A DNA stretch of 64,000 nt, from assembly GCA_018434325.1 (NCBI GenBank), contig JAHDPO010000002.1, positions 62,001 through 126,000 on the forward strand, given 5' to 3'. How positions within the stretch are numbered: the first letter of the stretch is position 1; each line of letters begins with the position of its first letter. The notes beneath the pieces are model-generated. The model searched no databases. It was given only the letters and a program-made list of their open reading frames with translations, and was not told the DNA's origin. This DNA comes from Clostridia bacterium. GTDB taxonomy: Bacteria; Bacillota; Peptococcia; DRI-13; UBA5745. Made by a program: the position numbers and the translations under genes. Positions 44,646 to 53,284 of the stretch are shown here, piece by piece.

Positions 44646-46790
44646 TTAATATTTGTCGTTGTGGTAGGGGTTATTTTGGTAGAAGGCGCCGGAGCTGGCA
44701 GGGGCGGCGGCGACCGGTGTAGGAACCGCAGCGGGAATATCAAAATTTTCGAAAGCGCCAAAGGACTGATCGGGATTGGCGAAAGTTTGTGTTGAGGCTG
44801 AGTAAGAGGCTCCCTGATCATCTTTCAGTGTAAACCTGGCCAGCAGCTCTTTCAGCAGATGGGATTGACCTGACAGCTCCTGGCTGGCGGCGGCGCTTTC
44901 TTCGGCGGTAGCCGCGTTGGTTTGGACGACGCCGGAGATTTGATCCACACCCTGGTTGATCTGGACAATGGCCTGAGCCTGTTCATCGGAAGCCTGAGCG
45001 ATCTTGTTGATTAATGTGATGGCCTCGCTGGTTTCTCTGGCGCTTTCCTCCAGAGACTTAGCTGTGACATCGGCTATCTTGGTGCCGTTTTTGACGGCGG
45101 CAATGGTTTCTTCGATTAAGCCAGTGGTATTCTTCGCTGCCTCCGCCGACTTGCCGGCCAGGTTGCGCACCTCGTCGGCCACCACGGCAAAGCCCTTGCC
45201 GGCGGCGCCGGCTCTGGCCGCCTCTACTGCTGCGTTGAGGGCCAGGATATTGGTCTGGAAGGCGATATCGTCGATGACCTTAATGATTTTTGAGATTTCG
45301 GCGGATTTAACGGTGATCTGATCCATGGCCGCCACCATGCTCTTCATCTGGCCGTTGCTGCTTTGCAGCTCTTTGCCGGCAAAGGCCGATTTGTCGTAGG
45401 CGTTTTTGGCGTTTTCGGCGTTTTGCTTGATTTGGTCGGTGATTTCGGAAATAGAGGCGGACAATTCCTCGATAGAGCTGGCCTGCTCCGTAGCTCCCTG
45501 GGAAAGGGCCTGGGCGCCGTTGGCCACCTGGCCGGCGCCGCTGTCTACCTGCTGGGCCGCCTGATTGATTTGCAGCAGCGTACCATTTAAATGATCCAGC
45601 ATCGACTGCATATTGTCCTTAACCTTTTTGAATTGGCCGGCATACTCTTTTTGCAGCTCGATTAACAAATCTCCCTGGGATACGCTTAATAAAGCGCCGG
45701 AAATTTCGTCGATATAGCCCTGGTAATTGACCAATTGATCGATGGTCAGATTAAAGGCCTGTGCCAGCTTGCCGATTTCGTCTTTCGACTTGATAGCCAG
45801 GGATACGTTAAAATTGCCATCGGCTATTTGCTGGGCGGCTAAAGTAACCTTTTGAATAGGCTTGGCGATTCTGCCGCTGATAAAGTAGCTGACGATTACG
45901 CCGATTACCAGCACAGCTGCGCAAAGGCCGATGAGCAGCCGGGCCAGGGTGCCCACTTCTTCTAATATTTCGGTGGTTTCCACCGTCAGAGCCACGATCC
46001 AGGGAGTGCCTTCGATGGGGGCAAAGCCGGCCTGCTTGGTAACGCCGTTGTAAGTGTAATCGCCGCTGCCGACCTGGCGCTGAATCATTTTCAGGGTGAG
46101 ATCTCCCAACTCCTTGAGGGAGCTGTCGGTTTTGGCGTTTTCGATATCATTATCCTGAATCAAAACCAGATCGGTATTTTTGTGACCGACGGTAACGCCT
46201 TGGTTATTAATAATGTAGCCGTAGCCTGTCTTCCGGTAAGTTACGTCTTTCGCAATCTCACTTAATAATAAACCGTCTGTTCTGCCGTACAGAACGCCGA
46301 TTTGAACGCCGTTAGATACGACGGGAGCTGCAAATATAATAACGGGCTGGTTGTCTAATTTGCTGAACAGAAGATCAGAGGAAGTAGCTTTGCCCTGCAT
46401 GGCTCCTTGGAAGAAATCCCGGTCGGCCACGTCATTAATTTCTCTTTTGCTGTTTAATATGGTGGCCCTGCCGTTTTTGTCGGCAAAGCCAAAGAGCTGG
46501 TAGCCGGCCCGTGCGGCCTCGGTTTCAAAGAAAGCGACTCTTTCTTCAATAGGAATACTTTGATCGGTAATGATGGGGTTTTGCGCCAGAGTGTCAATGT
46601 AGTTTAATTGCATGTTGACGCTGGTGGCGATATACTTGGCCTCGGACTGGGCTACGATCTCCAGGTCATAATGAGCGTCCTCAATTAAATTCCTGCTTAC
46701 CGTGATAATCGTAATGATGCCCAAACCCGCCGTTACGGCAAAAATAAGCAGCGTAAACATGGCTACCAGTCTTAATCTAATCGATTTCAT
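44646..46790 (-). CDS. Methyl-accepting chemotaxis protein (dCache-type)
   Basis: 714 residues. Membrane helices near 8-30 and 280-305 flank an extracellular sensor of about 245 residues that looks like a double-Cache domain (KTGYGYIINNQGVTVGHKN). A HAMP domain (GRIAKPIQKVTLAAQQIADG) and a helical signalling domain follow, with the hairpin tip [31 protein letters not shown] split by its conserved core. The C-terminal 60 residues are low-complexity and end NPYHNDKY, unlike a CheR-binding pentapeptide. It signals to CheA; the ligand is unknown. Confidence 0.93.
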   Translation of the reverse strand: MKSIRLRLVAMFTLLIFAVTAGLGIITIITVSRNLIEDAHYDLEIVAQSEAKYIATSVNMQLNYIDTLAQNPIITDQSIPIEERVAFFETEAARAGYQLFGFADKNGRATILNSKREINDVADRDFFQGAMQGKATSSDLLFSKLDNQPVIIFAAPVVSNGVQIGVLYGRTDGLLLSEIAKDVTYRKTGYGYIINNQGVTVGHKNTDLVLIQDNDIENAKTDSSLKELGDLTLKMIQRQVGSGDYTYNGVTKQAGFAPIEGTPWIVALTVETTEILEEVGTLARLLIGLCAAVLVIGVIVSYFISGRIAKPIQKVTLAAQQIADGNFNVSLAIKSKDEIGKLAQAFNLTIDQLVNYQGYIDEISGALLSVSQGDLLIELQKEYAGQFKKVKDNMQSMLDHLNGTLLQINQAAQQVDSGAGQVANGAQALSQGATEQASSIEELSASISEITDQIKQNAENAKNAYDKSAFAGKELQSSNGQMKSMVAAMDQITVKSAEISKIIKVIDDIAFQTNILALNAAVEAARAGAAGKGFAVVADEVRNLAGKSAEAAKNTTGLIEETIAAVKNGTKIADVTAKSLEESARETSEAITLINKIAQASDEQAQAIVQINQGVDQISGVVQTNAATAEESAAASQELSGQSHLLKELLARFTLKDDQGASYSASTQTFANPDQSFGAFENFDIPAAVPTPVAAAPASSGAFYQNNPYHNDKY

Positions 46791-46869
46791 AATATGATTC
46801 CCCCGATGCGATATACTTTGCTGATACTATTATAGCTTATAAGAAAGAAATAAACAGATGAAATTTAAA

Positions 46870-46905
46870 AAAACATGCCTTTTTTAATAAAAAAGGCATG
46901 TTTTT
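46870..46905. terminator. Hairpin between divergent MCP and YfhO genes
   Basis: AAACATGCCTTTTTT / AAAAAAGGCATGTTT, a long near-perfect stem with T runs. It looks like a terminator but lies upstream of both genes, so its role is unclear. It may end a small transcript or shield yfhO from upstream reading. Confidence 0.5.
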
Positions 46906-46924
46906 GGATATTCTTGACCGATTA

Positions 46925-46953
46925 TTGACACTTTACGAGGCAAACGATAGTAT
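46925..46953 (+). promoter_or_regulatory. Promoter of the YfhO-family gene
   Basis: TTGACA, 17-bp spacer, TAGTAT, about 70 bp before the start codon. Confidence 0.75.
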
Positions 46954-47020
46954 TGACTTTGTTACCGGATTCAGGCAATAAGCCGGTTCGGGAAGTATGC
47001 ATCAACAGGGAGTATATGCG

Positions 47021-49630
47021 ATGAAGAGAGAAAATGCTTTCATTCGGCGCTGCGGTCGCTGGCTTGAGACAGAACCGAAATTACGCTACTTTGTTTTAGC
47101 CTTTTTTTTGCCTGTAATTATTTTGGGAACGGTATTTGCTATACATGGGGTCTATCCTTTCGGCGGCCAGCAAATTCTCGTCACCGATTTCTGGCACCAA
47201 TATTACCCCTTTTTCAGCGATTTTTGGCACAAGTTGCGGGAAGGATCTTCTCTGCTTTGGTCCTGGGGCAACGGCCTGGGCACAAACTATCTGGCGCTGA
47301 TGGCCTATTATCTGGCCAGCCCCTTGAATTTTCTTATCGTCCTCTTTTCTCATACCTGCCTCAGAGAGGTGATCACGGTTTTTCTGCTGATTAAGATCGG
47401 CCTGGCCGGCAGCTTTTTTGCCGTTTATTTGCATTACACCTTTCGGCGCAACGACCTGTCAATTTCGCTGTTTTCTCTGTTTTATGCCCTATGTGCCTTC
47501 ACTTTGGGTTACTATTGGAATATCATGTGGTTTGATACCTTTGCCCTATTGCCCCTGGTCATTTTAGGGCTGCAAGCCTTGGTGCGGGAGGGTAAATATA
47601 AGACGTATATCATTTCGCTGAGCTTAGCTTTTCTGTTTAATTTTTATATTGGTTTTCTCTGCTGTCTTTTTGTGGCCTTAATGTTTTTTCTCTTTTGCAT
47701 TGTTTATGGCGTATCGGGAAAGCAATTCCTGCAGAAGCTGCTTCACATAGCGGTATACTCCGCCGTTGCCTTAGGGATGAGCGCCTTTTTGACCGTGCCG
47801 GCCTTTTACAGCCTGGGCAACGCCTACAGCAGCGGCAGTTCTTTTCCTTCCACCGTCAAGCTTTACGAAAATTTTCTTGATATCATCGGCAATTTTATTG
47901 CTTTTGCCAATCCCACCGCCAAGGAGGGGCTGCCCAATATTTACGGCGGCATGCTCTCCGTCTTGCTGCTGGGTGTCTTTGCCTTTGCCCCGCAGATCAA
48001 GGCCCGCGAAAGGGCTTCCTGTATCGGTCTGCTGGTCTTTTTGATTGTCAGCTGCAATGTCAATATGCTCAATTATATTTGGCACGGTTTTCGCTTCAGC
48101 AATATGCTGCCTTACCGCTTTTCTTTTTTGATCTCTTTCTTGCTGACCGTCATGGCCTACCGGGCCTTCCTGCTGCTGGACACCTATGATAAACGGTCGT
48201 ATGCCGGCATGGCCTTAACGGCCCTTTGGGCGCTTTTTGCCGCTTGCCTGGGGCCCCAGGAGAATCTGGCAGTTTTGGCCGCCGGCATTCTTACTGTCTG
48301 CTATATACTGCTGCTCTTTTTCTATGGCCGCAATAAGCTATCCCAAAAAGTTTTCACCGGTCTGCTGAGCTTGCTCCTGCTGGCGGAGGTCTGCGGCAAC
48401 ACCTTTGTAGGCGTAAATACGGTATCCACTACTTCCCGGAGGGACTACCCTCCTGCCTATAATGAGGTCAGAGAGCTTTTGGACCAACGGATCGGCGATA
48501 GCTATGGCCATAGCCGGACGGAGTTTGCCAACTGGTATACTCTCAATACGCCCGCTCTCTACGGTTATGACGGCGTCACATTTTTTTCTTCAACGGTAAA
48601 TGTAGCCACCACCAGATTTCTGGAGGATTTGGGAGTGGCGGCCTGGGAGTCGGGCAACCGCTATACTTACGGGGAGACTTCCCCGTTAACCAACGGCTTT
48701 TTAAATTTGAAACACATGATCGCTCATGACGGCAAGTATATGGATAAGCTCCATTGGCAGCAGGCCGGCAGTGCCGGCGCCGCTGTTCTATTGGAAAACG
48801 CCTATTATTTACCCTTCGGCTTTATGGTAAAAGAGGCGATTGCCGATTTTACCGCGCAAAACGGCGCCAATCCCTTTTTATCTCAAAATCGTTTGTTTGC
48901 CTTAGCAACGGGCATCAATGAAGAGCTCTTTGCGCCGGTGGATATTGTCCATGTAGGTCATACGGGTTTGCAGGATGGCCGGCAGGGCTACGGCAAATAC
49001 AGCTACACCGTGAAGGATGGAGCCAAAGGCTCTTTTAAATGGAATTATGCGATGCCGGAAGATGGCATTTTATATGCCTATGCGGTGATCAGTGATGATG
49101 AGGATATTAAGATTTTAAAAAATAATCAAGAGGTGTATTCGGTAAACCGCAAAAGGCCTTATATTTTCTGCTGCGGACCTTTTCAGCAGGGGGAAATCAT
49201 GTCTCTGAAGACCGGCGCTCCCACCAGCAGAAGCAGCGGCAGCGTCCAGGTTTATGTGAATATGCTGAACCGGGCGGTTTTGGACAAAGGCTATGCGGTG
49301 CTCCGGGATGAGAGCCTGGTTCTTACGGAGTTTTCCGGCACAAAGATCGCCGGCCGTATCATGGCTAAAGAAAAGGGCCTGCTGTATACCTCTCTGCCTT
49401 ATGAGAAGGGCTGGCAGGCCTATGTGGATGGTGAGGAGACAGCTATTTCGCTGCTAAACGGCTCCATGGCCATGGTGCCTTTAGAGGCCGGGGAGCATGA
49501 GGTGGTCTTTCACTTCCTGCCGCCGGGGCTGAGGCTGGGTGTGGGCGTATCGGTGCTTTCCTTATTGGCATTTCTTTTGTTGCTTTATCTGGACCGGCCG
49601 CGGCTGCGGCCGGCGGCGGCGCAGCTGTAG
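47021..49630 (+). CDS. YfhO-family multi-spanning membrane protein
   Basis: 869 residues from ATG 47021 (CAGGGAG 8 bp upstream; an in-frame ATG at 46997 is the alternative). About 12 membrane helices cover residues 20-460. The family's first loop VTDFWHQYYPFFSDFWHKL with acidic and aromatic residues is present, and a large extracellular part of about 370 residues ends in a last membrane helix. The fold is of the GT-C glycosyltransferase type. YfhO in Bacillus is linked to lipoteichoic acid glycosylation, so a similar envelope sugar transfer is likely here. Confidence 0.85.
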   Translation: MKRENAFIRRCGRWLETEPKLRYFVLAFFLPVIILGTVFAIHGVYPFGGQQILVTDFWHQYYPFFSDFWHKLREGSSLLWSWGNGLGTNYLALMAYYLASPLNFLIVLFSHTCLREVITVFLLIKIGLAGSFFAVYLHYTFRRNDLSISLFSLFYALCAFTLGYYWNIMWFDTFALLPLVILGLQALVREGKYKTYIISLSLAFLFNFYIGFLCCLFVALMFFLFCIVYGVSGKQFLQKLLHIAVYSAVALGMSAFLTVPAFYSLGNAYSSGSSFPSTVKLYENFLDIIGNFIAFANPTAKEGLPNIYGGMLSVLLLGVFAFAPQIKARERASCIGLLVFLIVSCNVNMLNYIWHGFRFSNMLPYRFSFLISFLLTVMAYRAFLLLDTYDKRSYAGMALTALWALFAACLGPQENLAVLAAGILTVCYILLLFFYGRNKLSQKVFTGLLSLLLLAEVCGNTFVGVNTVSTTSRRDYPPAYNEVRELLDQRIGDSYGHSRTEFANWYTLNTPALYGYDGVTFFSSTVNVATTRFLEDLGVAAWESGNRYTYGETSPLTNGFLNLKHMIAHDGKYMDKLHWQQAGSAGAAVLLENAYYLPFGFMVKEAIADFTAQNGANPFLSQNRLFALATGINEELFAPVDIVHVGHTGLQDGRQGYGKYSYTVKDGAKGSFKWNYAMPEDGILYAYAVISDDEDIKILKNNQEVYSVNRKRPYIFCCGPFQQGEIMSLKTGAPTSRSSGSVQVYVNMLNRAVLDKGYAVLRDESLVLTEFSGTKIAGRIMAKEKGLLYTSLPYEKGWQAYVDGEETAISLLNGSMAMVPLEAGEHEVVFHFLPPGLRLGVGVSVLSLLAFLLLLYLDRPRLRPAAAQL

Positions 49631-50008
49631 CCGGGGGAGATAGAAGCGACAAATGAAAAGGCAAGCTACTGCCGAGATCCCGATGCTCAAAAAGTTGAGT
49701 TATGTGCCAACTACCGGCCCCCAAAACGGGCCTGAAGCCAGACCAAACACCACACAACTCACAAATTTGAGTCAGCACCTGAAACTTCCATTCACAGCAA
49801 AAGAGGAAAGTTATCAATCCGATCTGCATGTATGGTTTAATTTTGCGGGAGGGTAGGTTATCAGTAATCAAGAAGGGAAAGCCCTAAAATGGCTTTCCCT
49901 CCCTAAATTCTCGCCTGTTTTCCTGCCGCTGCAAACTCTCTTGCGGCTGGCAGCTGCTATTTTCTTCCCTCACAACTACGCTGCCGGGCTTTCTTACAGC
50001 ATGGTGCT
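49631..50008. other. Gene-free gap between YfhO and ddh genes, repeat-bearing
   Basis: Holds palindromic repeat copy B (49684-49776), the TGCATGTATGGTTTAATTTT block near 49826, and a hairpin GGGAAAGCC / GGCTTTCCC (49875-49899) that may end the convergent transcripts. No gene is seen. Confidence 0.6.
49684..49776 (+). repeat. Palindromic intergenic repeat, copy B
   Basis: Starts TGCTCAAAAAGTTGAGTTAT and ends with CACAACTCACAAATTTGAGT, which are complementary. It aligns along its length with copy A (5564-5653, minus strand). Confidence 0.8.
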
Positions 50009-50995
50009 TTACAGCATGGTGGCTCGCAGCTCCCCCGGGCTTAAGGGTGAGAGGCTAGCCGGCGGCAGGTCAAACATGGTCTTGCAACCGCTTTGGCCTT
50101 GCTCGGCCAGGCGGAAGGCGGCCCGGGCCGCCGCCACCAGAATGCTGGAGGTAAATTCCGGATTGGAGCCCAGGGTCAGCCGGTACTCGATGGTCTGGGT
50201 GGTTCGGGCATCCCAGCCCGTGCGGCCGCTGCGGATAACGCTGCCGCCGTGGGGCAGGCTGCCGTGGTCGCGTTCCATCTCTTCCCGGCTGATAAAGGTT
50301 ATGGTGGTGTCATAATCGGCAAAATAGTTGGGCATGGTCTTGATGGTATGGGCCAGGCTATCCAAGTCCGCCCCTTCTTCTGCCACCACAAAGCATTCTC
50401 GCGTATGCTTTTCCCTGGTGGTCAGCACCGGGTTTTCCCCGCGGCGCACCCGTTCCACCGCTGCTTCGATAGGCACCGTATACTGCCGGCCGTCCAGGAC
50501 GCCGGGGATGTGACGGATTGCATCGGAATGGCCTTGGCTCACTCCCTTGCCCCAGAAGGTATAATCGGCGCCCTGGGGCAAAACGGCGTTAGCGTAGAGG
50601 CGGTTTAAAGAGAAGAGGCCCGGATCCCAGCCTACTGAAATCACGGCCAGTTTGCCGGCCTGCTTTGCTGCCGCATCCACCGCCGCAAAATGGGCAGGAA
50701 TGTTGGTGTGGTTGTCAAAGCTGTCGACTACGTGAAACTGTGCCGCTATTTCCGGCGTCATCACCGGCAAGTCGGTGGCGCTGCCGCCGCAGAGGAGCAT
50801 GACGTCGATTTCACCCTGCATTTTGCTTGAATCGGCGTAGGGCAGCACAGGAACGCCTTTGGTCAGGATGCTTATTTTCCGGGGATCCCGGCGGGTGAAA
50901 ACTGCCGCCAGCTCCATGTCCGGCGCTTCCCGCAGCGCGCTTTCCGCTCCCCGTCCCAGATTGCCGTAGCCGATAATTCCGATTCTGATTGTCAT
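50009..50995 (-). CDS. ddh: meso-Diaminopimelate D-dehydrogenase
   Basis: 328 residues, the family length. IGIIGYGNLGRGAESAL is the NADP-binding loop; then VMLLCGGSATDLPVMTPEIA, DSFDNHTNIPAHF, SVGWDPGLFSLNRLYANAVLP and FWGKGVSQGHSDAIRHIPGV match the enzyme. It forms meso-diaminopimelate from tetrahydrodipicolinate with NADPH and ammonia, a one-step route to lysine and peptidoglycan precursor. A lysine riboswitch controls it. It is a single-gene transcript as far as can be seen. Confidence 0.96.
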   Translation of the reverse strand: MTIRIGIIGYGNLGRGAESALREAPDMELAAVFTRRDPRKISILTKGVPVLPYADSSKMQGEIDVMLLCGGSATDLPVMTPEIAAQFHVVDSFDNHTNIPAHFAAVDAAAKQAGKLAVISVGWDPGLFSLNRLYANAVLPQGADYTFWGKGVSQGHSDAIRHIPGVLDGRQYTVPIEAAVERVRRGENPVLTTREKHTRECFVVAEEGADLDSLAHTIKTMPNYFADYDTTITFISREEMERDHGSLPHGGSVIRSGRTGWDARTTQTIEYRLTLGSNPEFTSSILVAAARAAFRLAEQGQSGCKTMFDLPPASLSPLSPGELRATML

Positions 50996-51111
50996 TTGTC
51001 ATCAACACTCCTTCTGTAGGTTTTTCCTGCCGCACTCTGCAGGCTGCGGCATTGCTGGTCGCCATTACTGGTCGGCATTGCTGGTTGCCCTTGCGCTCCC
51101 GCCCGGCCGCA

Positions 51112-51143
51112 CAAAAAAGCAGCCGGTAGAGAATCGGCTGCTT
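51112..51143 (-). terminator. Riboswitch expression-platform terminator
   Basis: Minus strand AAGCAGCCG / CGGCTGCTT hairpin followed by TTTTTT, between the lysine aptamer and ddh. Confidence 0.88.
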
Positions 51144-51209
51144 GAACGGTCCTTGCCAACAGGAGCATAGAAAAAACTTCTACTCCGGCCACGACAAATA
51201 TGTATCAAA

Positions 51210-51372
51210 GATAGCCCTCCGCAAATTTCTTTGCGACAGTCAGACAAATCTTATTTTGCCTGCCCAGCCAGCCTCCTCTGCAGTGAAGGCCTACTTCGGC
51301 GCCGGCCCCTTTCTCCGGTCTGCCCTGCAGGGCTCAATTACCGGGTACTCTTTGCCAAACGCATCCTCTATC
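51210..51372 (-). ncRNA. Lysine riboswitch (L box) upstream of ddh
   Basis: On the minus strand the conserved parts appear in order: GATAGAGGATGCG (51372 down), AAGAGTA, GGAGAAAGGGG, GCCGAAG, GTCTGACTGTCGCA, then GCGGAGGGCTATC closing P1. P1 pairs GATAG at the start with CTATC at the end. A terminator follows at 51112-51143. When lysine binds, the terminator would form and ddh be switched off. Confidence 0.93.
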
Positions 51373-51388
51373 ACAATTTATGGTGATT

Positions 51389-51417
51389 ATCTTATGCCAT
51401 GTCTTCGACTATGTCAA
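51389..51417 (-). promoter_or_regulatory. Promoter of the riboswitch-ddh transcript
   Basis: Minus strand TTGACA (51412-51417), 17-bp spacer, TAAGAT (51389-51394). The -35 box and spacer lie in the last codons of the GGDEF/HD-GYP gene. The start would fall about 10 bases before the aptamer. Confidence 0.8.
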
Positions 51418-53230
51418 GAGAAAAAATTGACGATTCTGTCAAAACCCCAATGAAAATTTCCACGATTTCCGGGTCAAACTGACTGCCGGCATTTCTCTTT
51501 AGCTCCCGCACCGCCGCTTCGCTGCTCATGGCGCTGCGGTAAGAACGGTCATTGGTCATGGCGTCGTAAGCATCGGTTACGGCCAGAATGCGGCAGAGCA
51601 AGGGAATTTGCTGACCTCTGAGCTTGCGGGGATAGCCCCTGCCGTCCCAACGCTCATGATGAGAAAGGATCAGGTTGGCCACCCGTTTCAACTCCGGTGT
51701 GGCTTGGACGATGCGATGGCCGATTTCCGGATGCCGCCGCATTTCCTCCCATTCCTCAGGAGTAAGCTCGGCAGGTTTTTTGAGGATATCGGAATTAATA
51801 GCGACCTTGCCGATATCGTGGAGGACGGTGAGCAGAGAAAGTTCGTTCATTTCTTTGGAAGTCAGCTGAAGCCGGCGGCCGATGCTATGGCAGTTTTCTT
51901 CCAGACGCTTGGAATGCTCTTCCGTCTCCATGCTTTTTTCGTAGAGCGTGGCCAGCAGAGTGTTGATGATGGCGTTGCGGTAGCTCTTACCCTCCAGCAG
52001 CTTTTGGTGATACATATCCTCTTCCGCTTCCCGCAAAACGCTGTGGATATTTCTTTCGCCGCCCTCTTTGACGGAGCAGCCGCAGGAAAGGCTGAGGCGC
52101 AGCCCCGCCACATCGATGGCCGCCTGATTAAGCTTAATCTTCTTAATGGTTTTTTCCGCTTCCCTTAAATTTGCCCGCGGCATGATGATGACGAATTCGT
52201 CACCGCCCCAGCGGGCGATCAGATCGCCCTTGCGGCAAGTTTTTTTCAGGAGATCGGCTACGTGGCGCAGCAGGCTGTCGCCGGCTTCGTGGCCGAAAAC
52301 GTCGTTAGTAATTTTGAGGCCGTTGACGTCGCAGACGATGACGGCCAGAGGCAGATCCTCCGGGGTATTGATACTGCCCAGGATATCCTCGATATACCGC
52401 CTGTTGTGGAGGCCGGTGAGGGTATCGTGGTGATTCAAAAAGCGAATTTGCCTGCTATGCTCTTTTTCAAAGCTGACATCCCGAAACACCATGACTACGC
52501 CAAAAATCTGGCCATCCTCGGCCTTGATGGGGGCGGCGCTGTCCATGATGGGCACAGTCTGGCCCTGGCGGTTTTGCAGCACGGTGTGGTTAGCCATACC
52601 GACGATCAGGCCTGTTTCCAAGACTTTTTTGATGGGGTTTTCCACAGGCTGCCCCGTTTCTTCATTTTGCAGGATAAATACCTCGCTGAAGAGACGGCCC
52701 ACTGCGGAGCCGCTGTCCCAGCCCGTTATTTTCTCCGCCATGCTGTTCAGGCTGGTAATATTGCCCGCCGTATCCGTAGTGACGACGCCGTCGCCGATAG
52801 AGCGCAGCGTGGTTTGCAGCATTTCCTTTTCCCGTATCAGCTCATTGCGGTAGTTCTCCAGCTCTGAAATATCTTTGCTGCAGCAGAGTAAATACTGAAC
52901 TTCATTGGCGATGAATACGGGAGTGACAATGGTCTGCCAGGTACGGTTGCCGGGGGCAAAGCGGAAGCCCTGTTCATAGCTCACCGTCCGTCTTGTCTGC
53001 ACGCATTGGTTATAATAGCCGATAAGGGTCAGGCCGATATCTTCGCCAACCAGCTCCTGAGGGGATAAACCTTTGATATGGCTGAAGCCGGTGAGCCTCT
53101 GGTGGGCCTTGTTGTTGCGGACGAAGCGAAAGCGGCCGTTTTTATGCTCCACAAGGCTTACCGCGTCATGGATGTGATCAAATACAGACCAGGTATCCCA
53201 TGAAAAGGGCATATTATCATGTCCATTCAT
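51392..53230 (-). CDS. PAS-PAS-GGDEF-HD-GYP cyclic-di-GMP protein
   Basis: 612 residues from ATG 53230 (GGAGG upstream). Two PAS domains (about 10-120 and 130-260), a diguanylate cyclase domain with the active motif WGGDEF, and an HD-GYP phosphodiesterase domain with LHDIGK, HPEIGHRIV, HHERWDGRGYP and DAYDAMTNDRSYR. Both catalytic motifs look intact, so it may both make and break c-di-GMP according to the PAS signal. It is cytoplasmic and probably follows the chemoreceptor gene upstream in one transcript. Confidence 0.93.
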   Translation of the reverse strand: MNGHDNMPFSWDTWSVFDHIHDAVSLVEHKNGRFRFVRNNKAHQRLTGFSHIKGLSPQELVGEDIGLTLIGYYNQCVQTRRTVSYEQGFRFAPGNRTWQTIVTPVFIANEVQYLLCCSKDISELENYRNELIREKEMLQTTLRSIGDGVVTTDTAGNITSLNSMAEKITGWDSGSAVGRLFSEVFILQNEETGQPVENPIKKVLETGLIVGMANHTVLQNRQGQTVPIMDSAAPIKAEDGQIFGVVMVFRDVSFEKEHSRQIRFLNHHDTLTGLHNRRYIEDILGSINTPEDLPLAVIVCDVNGLKITNDVFGHEAGDSLLRHVADLLKKTCRKGDLIARWGGDEFVIIMPRANLREAEKTIKKIKLNQAAIDVAGLRLSLSCGCSVKEGGERNIHSVLREAEEDMYHQKLLEGKSYRNAIINTLLATLYEKSMETEEHSKRLEENCHSIGRRLQLTSKEMNELSLLTVLHDIGKVAINSDILKKPAELTPEEWEEMRRHPEIGHRIVQATPELKRVANLILSHHERWDGRGYPRKLRGQQIPLLCRILAVTDAYDAMTNDRSYRSAMSSEAAVRELKRNAGSQFDPEIVEIFIGVLTESSIFSLDIVEDMA

Positions 53231-53284
53231 AAGAGTGCCTCCTTCTATATGCCTGTTTTCTTGCGGAGATTGTCCAGGCACAGG

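Noticed and set aside
50731-50750. Second parS-like sequence (TACGTGAAACTG)
   Set aside because: Only one half-site matches and it is inside ddh coding sequence.
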